Source: Candidatus Altarchaeales archaeon (GTDB lineage: Archaea; Altiarchaeota; Altiarchaeia; IMC4; QMZM01). Taken from it: a stretch of 5,185 nt of DNA. Under the pieces are notes generated by a model. It was not told where the DNA came from and ran no database searches. It worked only from the letters and a program-made list of their open reading frames with translations. The stretch is taken from the NCBI GenBank assembly GCA_003663175.1, contig QMZM01000071.1, positions 1 to 5,185 on the forward strand, read 5' to 3'. Position numbers and translations under genes: made by a program. Shown piece after piece: positions 1-5,180 of this stretch (position 1 is the stretch's first letter; each line of letters opens with the position of its first letter).

Positions 1-1347
1 CATCTTATGAATAAATCCCAATTCTCTCAGTACAATGTCAACTTGCTGTGATGCTGTGCCTATATATCTCTTCGGATCCAATGCCATATCGAGTTCGTCT
101 GCAGTCACATGCTTTAGAACATGGGAATTCTTCATCAATACATCCCTAAATGGAATATTCTTCTCATAACTTTCCATTGCACACCTCCTAATTATCTCAT
201 GCGCCTCCTGCCTGCCAATTCCCTTCTCAACGAGCAATATCATCACAGATTCTGACATTATCCTTCCCCGAGTCAATTCCAAATTTCTCTCGATATTGGC
301 ATAGTTGAATTCCAAATTCTTTAATAAATTTATGCATAAATTTAATATGTAATCTGTTAATATGCATGCCTCTGGAATTATTATTCTCTCGCATGATGAA
401 TTTGTTAGGTCCCTTTCGTGCCATAGTGGTATATTATCCAGAGATGCAATTGCGTTTGCCTTTATAACTCTACTCAAGCCGCAGATTCTCTCTGCATGAA
501 TCGGATTTCTCTTGTGAGGCATCGTTGATGAGCCAACTTGCTTTTTTTCAAATTTCTCGCTCACCTCCGCTATCTCCGTTCGCTGAAGATTTCTTATCTC
601 CGTTGCCATCTTGTTTAGTGTCTCTGCGATTAGTGCCAAATTCAGGAGAAATTCTGCGTGTCTGTCTCTCTGCAGAATTTGATTTGAGACAATTGCGGGT
701 CTTAATTTCAGAATTTCCATGACGATGTTTTGAATTTCGATTCCCTTTTTTCCAAACGCCGCCTGGGTTCCAACTGCTCCCGACATCTTTCCAACCAATA
801 ATCTCTCTTTACACTCATTAATTCTGTCTATATGTCTTTGAATTTCACACGCCCATAGCGCAAACTTCAACCCATAGGTAATAGGCAATGAATGTTGACC
901 GTGGGTTCTTCCAATGCACACGAGATTCTTGTGCTCATTCGCCAAATTTAAAAGGACATTCTTAATTCTATCCAAGTCATCAAATAGAAATCTCAAATAC
1001 TCCCTGAATTGCAGTGCAAGTGCCGTATCTGTTATATCATTACTTGTCGCCCCGAGATGAACATACTTACCCGAAGATCCACACTGCTCTGCCAGTGCCT
1101 TAACCATTGCCATTACATCATGATTTATTTCAGATTCTATTTCCTTCACCCTTTCAAGTTTTACATGAAGAATGTTCGCCTTCTTTGAAATTTCCTCTGC
1201 GGCACTCTTTGGTATATTTCCAACCTTAGAGTGGGCAATCGCCAAGGCGGCCTCAACATCGAGCATCTTCTGAAGTCTGTATTCCTCTTCGAATATCTTC
1301 CTCACCTCGGGTCTGCCGTATCTCGACTCGATAGGATGGATTGTCAT
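1..1347 (-). CDS. purB: Adenylosuccinate lyase, 3' end beyond window
   Basis: PurB catalyses two fumarate-releasing steps of cytoplasmic purine synthesis: SAICAR to AICAR, and adenylosuccinate to AMP. I translated the minus strand from the ATG at 1347-1345 and found 449 uninterrupted codons reaching base 1 with no stop. The family usually has about 430-480 residues, so only the last few are probably missing. Visible motifs are His76-Asp77 (NHDV), the substrate loop HLGATSND at 97-104, GRTHGQ at 146-151 with the expected catalytic His149, GKMSGAVGT at 186-194, and the fumarase/aspartase superfamily signature GSSTMPHKRNP at 272-282, which carries the catalytic serine (273 or 274). All key residues look intact. 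The start codon overlaps the upstream arvC stop as ATGA, which fixes the start and implies translational coupling. The upstream Shine-Dalgarno is weak (GGAAAA). The MPHKRNP loop and lengths favour PurB over argininosuccinate lyase or fumarase. Confidence 0.96.
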   Translation of the reverse strand, partial: MTIHPIESRYGRPEVRKIFEEEYRLQKMLDVEAALAIAHSKVGNIPKSAAEEISKKANILHVKLERVKEIESEINHDVMAMVKALAEQCGSSGKYVHLGATSNDITDTALALQFREYLRFLFDDLDRIKNVLLNLANEHKNLVCIGRTHGQHSLPITYGLKFALWACEIQRHIDRINECKERLLVGKMSGAVGTQAAFGKKGIEIQNIVMEILKLRPAIVSNQILQRDRHAEFLLNLALIAETLNKMATEIRNLQRTEIAEVSEKFEKKQVGSSTMPHKRNPIHAERICGLSRVIKANAIASLDNIPLWHERDLTNSSCERIIIPEACILTDYILNLCINLLKNLEFNYANIERNLELTRGRIMSESVMILLVEKGIGRQEAHEIIRRCAMESYEKNIPFRDVLMKNSHVLKHVTADELDMALDPKRYIGTASQQVDIVLRELGFIHKM

Positions 1348-1733
1348 TTTTCCAATCTTCTTTTCTTCTTCATCGAATATGGAATATCTATGTAGTAAAC
1401 ACCTTCTCTCTCTTTAATAACTATCGGATCACCTCTCATTAGGGATGCTATATCCAAAATGTATTTTCCCTCGCTAACTCTAAGTAAATTTTCTATATCC
1501 AAACTTATTGTTTTATTTAAATTCTTTAATTCATTTGCGAATTTTTCATTCAAAATCTCAATATCCTTCTCACTAATCTCACTGCTCTTTAATTTCTCTA
1601 TAGTCTTTTCCCTTGTTCTGCCGGGTTTTTCTCTCAGATAAAGAAAGACTCTGGCACCACAACTACAGCCATTCATCAATTCTGGCGCTCTATCATCATA
1701 TATCCTTCCGCAACGTGCACATTTGTGTGGCAT
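1344..1733 (-). CDS. arvC: Zinc-ribbon protein, ArvC/OapC-like (DUF2072)
   Basis: A 129-residue protein with an N-terminal zinc ribbon: Cys5-x2-Cys8 and Cys23-x-Cys25, four probable zinc ligands. Next comes a charged helical linker, about residues 40-75. A small C-terminal beta domain holds EGKYILDI at 88-95, PIVI at 103-106 and GVYYIDIP at 111-118. This layout matches my memory of the archaeal DUF2072 family (COG3364), now named OapC/ArvC. It is encoded with the GTPase ArvA and DUF2073 protein ArvB, exactly the neighbours seen here. Its biochemical role is not known. The ribbon could bind nucleic acid or protein partners, which is inference. It starts 1 nt after the arvB stop, with only a GA-rich stretch upstream, so it is probably translated by reinitiation. 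Its TGA stop overlaps the purB ATG. Confidence 0.88.
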   Translation of the reverse strand: MPHKCARCGRIYDDRAPELMNGCSCGARVFLYLREKPGRTREKTIEKLKSSEISEKDIEILNEKFANELKNLNKTISLDIENLLRVSEGKYILDIASLMRGDPIVIKEREGVYYIDIPYSMKKKRRLEK

Positions 1734-1734
1734 T

Positions 1735-2091
1735 TTATCTTTTTTCTGCCTTCAACATTATCTTATGACGACCTCTTCTTATTTTCTTTACCAATCTTGA
1801 GGGCCCTATAACTGTCAGACCACTGGTCCTTCCACCAAGAAGCCTTATCAATTTATCTCTTATACCTTCACTACCCCCATCTCTAAGGCTCGATATCTCG
1901 ATCCCAGGGAATTTCTCATCTATCTGTTTCATTGTTTCTTCAATCAATTTAGCCTCCTCGGATGATGATAAACCCTCCTCAATAACTATAATTTTACCCT
2001 TTTTAATTCTCCTTATAATGAAATCTATCTTCTTCTTTTCGTCCATATCTCTCAATGCATCTGATGATATAAATTCCATATCAATTTCCAT
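1735..2091 (-). CDS. arvB: DUF2073 protein, ArvB/OapB-like
   Basis: A 118-residue soluble protein with no signal peptide or membrane segment. It resembles the archaeal DUF2073 family (COG3365, OapB/ArvB). An N-terminal EFISSDALRDM segment (6-16) and a helix lead into the strand KGKIIVIEEGLS (31-42). A helical EEAKLIEETM stretch (45-54), the segment FPGIEISSL (61-69) and a conserved-looking GLTVIGP strand-turn (91-97) follow. The alternating pattern suggests a small alpha/beta fold. Family members sit next to a small GTPase and a zinc-ribbon protein, as here, and probably act with that GTPase at the membrane; the mechanism is unknown. The first ATG lies 3 nt after the arvA TAG stop. A second in-frame ATG (residue 5, 2079-2077) is a credible alternative because family members begin near the EFISS segment. 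Neither start has a strong Shine-Dalgarno. Confidence 0.87.
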   Translation of the reverse strand: MEIDMEFISSDALRDMDEKKKIDFIIRRIKKGKIIVIEEGLSSSEEAKLIEETMKQIDEKFPGIEISSLRDGGSEGIRDKLIRLLGGRTSGLTVIGPSRLVKKIRRGRHKIMLKAEKR

Positions 2092-2094
2092 CTT

Positions 2095-2718
2095 CTATCT
2101 CGAATATTTTGCTATCGCCTCGTATAATAAATCGATATTCTTTCCAGTTAAACCAGAGATCTCAACAACTGGATGCTGGGGGAACGCCTCCCTGATCAAC
2201 TCGGGTTTTGCGTCCTTTAAATCAATCTTATTTGCAACAATTATAACGGGAATATCCCTCGCTTCTAAATTTCCAATTATTGTAATATTCACCTGCGTAT
2301 AGGGATCCTTTGTTGAGTCCATGACAACCAATGCCGTATCGACATTCTCGAGCCATTTTATTGCTTCTATTACTCCTCTTGTCGCCTCCTTTGCTCTCTT
2401 CTGTGCCTCCTTCTTAGATAAACCATATTTCATAAATTCCTCATAGTCAATCTTTGTAGCAATTCCCGGCATATCTAATAAATTCATTATAAGTTTTTTA
2501 TTACCAACTTGAACGACGACCCTTTCTTTCTTTTGGACCTCTCTCGTTTCGTGTGGAACTTCCGACACCCTTCCAACGGGTTCACCGGTCCAATCTATAG
2601 CAATTTTATTTGCAAGAGTAGTTTTGCCAGCGTTTGGTGGTCCATATAATCCCAATCTTATAACCCTTCTCCTGCTAAATATCTTCCTAATCCAATTCAC
2701 AAATCTTCTCCAAGGCAC
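2095..2718 (-). CDS. arvA: Small Ras/Era-like GTPase, ArvA/OapA-like
   Basis: A 207-residue P-loop GTPase with the full G-motif set: G1 GPPNAGKT at 26-33, a likely G2 Thr58 in PHETREV, G3 DMPG at 82-85, G4 NKID at 163-166 (guanine specificity), and a G5-like SGLTG at 188-192, where SA(K/L) is usual. The GPPNAGKTTLANKIAIDWTGEPVG run (26-49) is what I associate with the archaeal ArvA/OapA family, reported in haloarchaea to drive extracellular vesicle formation. Residues 1-18 are basic and aromatic (Trp3, Phe6, Trp9, Ile10, Ile13, Phe14 among six or more Arg/Lys), a pattern suited to an amphipathic membrane-binding helix. The start codon is GTG (2718-2716), with a GGGGGG run at 2729-2724 five bases upstream. 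No in-frame ATG precedes it. First gene of the arvABC-purB operon. Confidence 0.91.
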   Translation of the reverse strand: MPWRRFVNWIRKIFSRRRVIRLGLYGPPNAGKTTLANKIAIDWTGEPVGRVSEVPHETREVQKKERVVVQVGNKKLIMNLLDMPGIATKIDYEEFMKYGLSKKEAQKRAKEATRGVIEAIKWLENVDTALVVMDSTKDPYTQVNITIIGNLEARDIPVIIVANKIDLKDAKPELIREAFPQHPVVEISGLTGKNIDLLYEAIAKYSR

Positions 2719-2797
2719 TATAACCCCCCAAAGATTATTTTTATTGACAAAATATATAAAATATTAGGTGGTTAAAGGTTAATATTATAAGAAAAAA
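2719..2797. promoter_or_regulatory. Divergent promoter region, arvA operon / rpl15e
   Basis: This 79-bp gap separates two divergent genes. An AT-only run at 2749-2763 contains ATATATAAA, a good archaeal TATA-box candidate. It lies about 42 bp before the rpl15e ATG, which predicts a transcript start near 2780 and a leader of about 16 nt. Read on the other strand (TTTATATATT) it lies about 38 bp from the arvA GTG, predicting a leader of about 10 nt. One near-symmetrical box may therefore serve both directions. A second AT-rich patch (2779-2790, TTAATATTATAA) is too close to rpl15e to be its TATA but could serve the minus strand. There is no Shine-Dalgarno next to the rpl15e ATG; a GGTGG at 2767-2771 is too far away. 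Confidence 0.55.
2722..2729 (-). promoter_or_regulatory. G-run ribosome-binding site for arvA GTG start
   Basis: On the minus strand the sequence GGGGGGTT lies just upstream of the GTG at 2718-2716, with the six Gs at 2729-2724. It can pair partly with the CCUCC core of the 16S rRNA 3' end at near-optimal spacing. It is the only strong purine stretch near the gene start and supports GTG as the initiation codon. Confidence 0.45.
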
Positions 2798-3403
2798 ATG
2801 GGATATTACAAATATGTGAAAGAGATCTATAGAGGAATAAGAAATAAGATCAAAGACCCGGAATTTTCCGATTTGCGAGAATTAATTCTTTCTAGGAAGA
2901 TCGAATGGAGAAAGAGTCCGCCAATTGAGAGGGTTGAAAAACCAACAAGGATTAATAAGGCGAGGCAATACGGCTATAAGGCAAAACAGGGCTTTGTTGT
3001 TGTTAGGGTCAGGGTTAGAAGAGGTGGCATGAGAAAGTCCCGTCCAAATGCCGGTAGAAAGCCAAAGCGCATGGGTGTAAAAAAGATAACCCCTGCAAAG
3101 TCTATACAGAGAATTGCGGAGGAAAGAGCTCAGAGAAAATTCATGAATCTCGAGGTTTTAGGTTCTTATTGGCTCTGGCAGGATGGTCAATACAAATGGT
3201 ATGAGGTAATAATGGTTGACCCCCATCACCCCGCAATAAAGAATGATGGTGATATAAATTGGATTTGTAGCAATAAGCATAAACACAGGGTATTCAGGGG
3301 TTTGACGCCGGCTGGAAAAAAGGGTCGAGGTTTAAGGAAAAAGGGTAAAGGCACAGAAAAGATAAGACCGAGTATTCGTGCAAAGGGTAGGAAAGCAAAA
3401 TAA
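2798..3403 (+). CDS. rpl15e: 50S ribosomal protein L15e (eL15)
   Basis: A 201-residue large-subunit ribosomal protein of the archaeal/eukaryotic eL15 family, which binds 23S rRNA through a very basic surface. The N-terminus MGYYKYVKEIYR, the core YGYKAKQGFVVVRVRVRRGG (58-77), MGVKKITPAKS (92-102), LEVLGSYW (118-125), VDPHHPAIK (140-148), NWICS (154-158) and the Lys/Arg/Gly-rich tail FRGLTPAGKKGRGLR are all hallmarks. Most archaeal versions are about 194 residues. The slight excess here is probably in the N-terminal stretch around residues 12-30, before the IEWR motif, and in the basic C-terminal tail. The start is the first ATG after the TATA-like box; the leader has no Shine-Dalgarno. The gene is single here, divergent from the arv operon, with a T-rich tract and hairpins downstream. 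Confidence 0.98.
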   Translation: MGYYKYVKEIYRGIRNKIKDPEFSDLRELILSRKIEWRKSPPIERVEKPTRINKARQYGYKAKQGFVVVRVRVRRGGMRKSRPNAGRKPKRMGVKKITPAKSIQRIAEERAQRKFMNLEVLGSYWLWQDGQYKWYEVIMVDPHHPAIKNDGDINWICSNKHKHRVFRGLTPAGKKGRGLRKKGKGTEKIRPSIRAKGRKAK

Positions 3404-3404
3404 A

Positions 3405-3434
3405 TTTTCTTCGTCGGAGTTTCCCGACGAGAAA
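3405..3434 (+). terminator. Hairpin with T-rich tract after rpl15e
   Basis: Immediately after the rpl15e stop, TTTTCTT is followed by TCGTCGG (3411-3417), the 6-nt loop AGTTTC, then CCGACGA (3424-3430). The 7-bp stem extends to TTTC/GAAA (3406-3409 with 3431-3434) if T3410 bulges. Archaeal termination mainly needs a T-rich non-template tract, which is present at 3405-3411. The GC-rich stem could instead protect the mRNA 3' end. Confidence 0.55.
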
Positions 3435-3438
3435 CTAT

Positions 3439-3461
3439 GTAGTATTGCTTCGCAATACTAC
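3439..3461. repeat. Perfect 10-bp inverted repeat, UUC loop
   Basis: GTAGTATTGC (3439-3448) pairs perfectly with GCAATACTAC (3452-3461) across a TTC loop. This is the most regular hairpin of the window, 5 nt after the previous one. Such tight palindromes in archaeal intergenic DNA can be part of a terminator, a 3'-UTR structure, or copies of a dispersed palindromic repeat; which one cannot be told from one copy. Confidence 0.7.
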
Positions 3462-3489
3462 TTATCAAATTTACCATGAATGAATCAAA

Positions 3490-3539
3490 GTGTGGCTGAA
3501 CGAAGTGAATGCCACACCCGCATGTCAACTGGGCGTGAC
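3490..3539. repeat. Hairpin plus conserved tail, copy 1
   Basis: Stem GTGTGGC (3490-3496) pairs with GCCACAC (3511-3517) around a 14-nt loop. Three bases later comes the tail CATGTCAACTGGGCGTGAC (3521-3539). The tail recurs with three differences at 3625-3643, also after a hairpin. The match extends upstream as CACYCR, giving about 20 of 25 identical positions over 3515-3539. Role unknown. Confidence 0.6.
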
Positions 3540-3583
3540 TTAAGGGTAATTTCAGTAGAAAATTAATAAATTTCAAATAAAAT

Positions 3584-3597
3584 AATTAGATTTATAT
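3584..3597 (+). promoter_or_regulatory. Possible TATA box for tRNA-Asn
   Basis: The AT-rich ATTAGATTTATATG stretch contains TTTATAT at 3591-3597. A transcript start about 26 bp downstream would fall near 3620, giving a leader of about 28 nt that begins with the copy 2 tail and is removed by RNase P. The box abuts the copy 2 hairpin stem. No better TATA candidate lies closer to the tRNA. Confidence 0.35.
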
Positions 3598-3643
3598 GCT
3601 ACCTCCCACTGAAGGTAGCACTCACATGTCAACTTGGCATAAC
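3597..3643. repeat. Hairpin plus conserved tail, copy 2
   Basis: Stem TGCTACCT (3597-3604) pairs with AGGTAGCA (3613-3620) around the loop CCCACTGA. After CTCA comes the tail CATGTCAACTTGGCATAAC (3625-3643), 16 of 19 identical to copy 1. The stem has no similarity to the copy 1 stem, yet size and position relative to the tail are alike. It ends 4 nt before the tRNA-Asn gene, so it is probably in or next to that transcript's 5' leader. Confidence 0.6.
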
Positions 3644-3647
3644 AGTT

Positions 3648-3720
3648 GCCTCGGTAGCTCAGTTGGTAGAGCGCTCGGCTGTTAACCGAGTGGTCGCAGG
3701 TTCAAGTCCTGCCCGAGGCG
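3648..3720 (+). tRNA. tRNA-Asn (anticodon GUU)
   Basis: The 73-nt sequence folds into a complete cloverleaf. The acceptor stem is GCCTCGG (3648-3654) with CCGAGGC (3713-3719), discriminator G3720. The D arm is GCTC/GAGC (3657-3660, 3669-3672) with loop AGTTGGTA. The anticodon stem is CTCGG/CCGAG (3674-3678, 3686-3690) with loop CTGTTAA, giving anticodon GTT (3681-3683), which reads AAC and AAU codons for asparagine. The variable loop is TGGTC. The T arm is GCAGG/CCTGC with loop TTCAAGT. All stems are perfectly paired. There is no intron and no encoded CCA, so the 3' CCA must be added enzymatically, as is common in archaea. No clear T-rich terminator follows. Confidence 0.98.
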
Positions 3721-3879
3721 CTCCTATCCAATTCCAATATTTGCAATCTTCATCTATGGTTCTTATTGCAGAAACGAGGTTAATTCTATAGCATTTGTTT
3801 AGGCGTCTGGTGAGAAAAGCTTATAAAACAAAACTTATAAAACCTTAGAAAACATATATTTATACTCAACAAGGCAAAA
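3721..3879 (+). promoter_or_regulatory. Intergenic region with promoter of the membrane protein
   Basis: No gene is visible in this 159-bp gap. Its right half holds three TATA-like boxes: CTTATAAAAC at 3820-3829, the same ten bases again at 3834-3843, and CATATATTTATA at 3852-3863. With the first ATG at 3880, the second box is best placed (predicted start near 3865, leader about 15 nt); the third would suit one of the internal ATGs at 3895 or 3910. A weak AAGG (3871-3874) is the only Shine-Dalgarno-like sequence before 3880. Confidence 0.5.
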
Positions 3880-5154
3880 ATGATAGAAACGGACATGAAA
3901 GAAACCTACATGAGGATAGGTATTATATTCATAATTTTCATCACATTAATCCAATGTTGTTCATCTCAAGAACGATGTCTTGAGGAAATAAAGAATAAAA
4001 ATACGCATATAATTGTCAATAAATGCACAAATATTGGAACATTCTCGATCGGTGTTTTTCATAACAATTCGTGGATCGGATTGAGCTATAATTATCCATA
4101 CCCATGGAAGGGCACATTCCTTGCTATCAGAGTCAATGACAAGATATACTCGACTTCACCATATATCAAGGATTCTGAATCTATGGATCCATATGTTAAA
4201 ATAAGTCCAACAAGGATAAATAATTCTGCAATCCTCACTTCGTGGAAATTACCGGAGGAAATTTATGTTGAGGAACTGATAAGGAGTATTGAGAAGGGGA
4301 CAATCATAGAGATAAGGATAAGGAATGATGCAGTAGAGCCGAGAGATGTGTCTGCAAGACTTACACTTGATGTAAAGATACATATGAATGATGGCGGAAT
4401 TCTTTTCATAAATTCCATGAACAGATCCACAGAGATCGAAATGAATAAGAGTGAGATAGATTTTGATTACTGGGAGATCATGGCGGGGAATTTATCTATA
4501 ACTGGCTATTTTGAGAGAATCCCCGATAGATTCGTGGTTGCTAACTGGAGAAAGACGGCGCATAAGAGCAGTTGGGAATATAAAATTGATACGAACAATG
4601 AAATATCCTCTGATTGTTCGGTCATTCTTCTTTATGGACCCGAGTCAATTCACGCAAATGAGGATATGAATATTAAATTTATCTACAAACTCTCGACATG
4701 CTTCGACAACATAAGGAATAACGGAGAGAGTGATGTTGATTGTGGAGGACCATGCAGCAGGAAATGTCCTATAGGAGATACATGCTACTCAACTAATGAT
4801 TGTGAGTCTGGACTTATTTGCGAGAATAACATATGCGTAACAACGGACATCGTAAGAAAATACCGGTCTCAGATTACTATTTTTGCCACCCTGTTCCTAA
4901 CATCCTTCATTATCATGATAATATGGTGGATGAGGAGCAGAATAAATAGAGAAAAGGCTGAGAAGTTAAAAGAGAAAAGGATAGAGGAGGAGACTGAGAA
5001 AAAGGAAATCGAGAAGGTTAAACCCATGAATGAGGCTCAGACATCTGAATTTGATGAAGGAGCGATCAGGAAAGAAATCGAGAGATTGGATAGCGAATGG
5101 GAGAAACTCATGGAAGAATGGAAAGAAATGGAAGCAAATGAGATGGAAAAATAA
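3880..5154 (+). CDS. Uncharacterised type I membrane protein with Cys-rich module
   Basis: A 424-residue protein I cannot assign to a named family. Residues 12-25 are a hydrophobic Ile/Phe-rich segment ending Gln-Cys26-Cys27-Ser-Ser, which looks like a signal peptide or N-terminal anchor. Starting at Met11 (3910) would give a more typical short Met-Arg n-region, so 3880, 3895 and 3910 are all possible starts. Residues about 30-272 appear beta-rich with five N-x-S sequons (Asn62, 114, 181, 189, 204), suggesting a glycosylated ectodomain. Residues 274-319 contain eight cysteines (274, 288, 292, 296, 302, 308, 314, 319) in a CFDNIRNNGESDVDCGGPC...DCESGLIC pattern, which I recall from many archaeal surface proteins and which could form four disulfides. 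One membrane helix follows (about 331-351), then a Lys/Glu-rich tail (352-424) likely to form a cytoplasmic coiled coil. It stands alone here. Confidence 0.88.
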   Translation: MIETDMKETYMRIGIIFIIFITLIQCCSSQERCLEEIKNKNTHIIVNKCTNIGTFSIGVFHNNSWIGLSYNYPYPWKGTFLAIRVNDKIYSTSPYIKDSESMDPYVKISPTRINNSAILTSWKLPEEIYVEELIRSIEKGTIIEIRIRNDAVEPRDVSARLTLDVKIHMNDGGILFINSMNRSTEIEMNKSEIDFDYWEIMAGNLSITGYFERIPDRFVVANWRKTAHKSSWEYKIDTNNEISSDCSVILLYGPESIHANEDMNIKFIYKLSTCFDNIRNNGESDVDCGGPCSRKCPIGDTCYSTNDCESGLICENNICVTTDIVRKYRSQITIFATLFLTSFIIMIIWWMRSRINREKAEKLKEKRIEEETEKKEIEKVKPMNEAQTSEFDEGAIRKEIERLDSEWEKLMEEWKEMEANEMEK

Positions 5155-5170
5155 CCACCACATTAAGTAC

Positions 5171-5180
5171 TATAAAATAT
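5171..5180 (+). promoter_or_regulatory. TATA-like box for a gene beyond the window
   Basis: TATAAAATAT lies 17 bp after the membrane protein stop. It is close to an archaeal TATA consensus, and a start about 26 bp downstream would fall outside the window. There is no hairpin or T-run between the stop and this box, so readthrough from the upstream gene is also possible. Confidence 0.33.

Noticed and set aside
35..45. ATGTCAACTTG inside purB matches the tail of the 3625 repeat
   Set aside because: It lies in a well-conserved-looking coding stretch (reads ...QQVDI... on the minus strand), has no hairpin beside it, and an isolated 11-base match is compatible with chance.
525..722. 65-codon plus-strand open frame
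   Set aside because: It is antisense to the conserved active-site region of purB and is a shadow frame.
2018..2302. 94-codon plus-strand open frame rich in Ile/Ser/Phe
   Set aside because: Antisense to arvB and arvA; the apparent hydrophobicity is the complement of Lys/Asp/Glu-rich coding.
3475..3534. Possible C/D box guide RNA: ATGAATGA, CTGA, GTGAATG and CTGG occur in C, D', C', D order
   Set aside because: All but the CTGA differ from consensus, and the guide regions overlap the GTGTGGC/GCCACAC stem. Chance is more likely; a target match in rRNA next to the CTGA would reopen it.
3226..3576. 116-codon open frame on the minus strand
   Set aside because: Mostly antisense to eL15, whose coding is certain, and it runs through the hairpins; the product resembles no family and its length reflects the biased composition of the basic ribosomal gene.
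3648..3879. tRNA-Asn as an attachment site for an integrated element
   Set aside because: No integrase gene and no second copy of the tRNA 3' end is visible downstream in the window.
4966..5163. 65-codon minus-strand open frame, Phe/Leu-rich
   Set aside because: Antisense to the Lys/Glu-rich coiled-coil tail of the membrane protein; the composition explains it.
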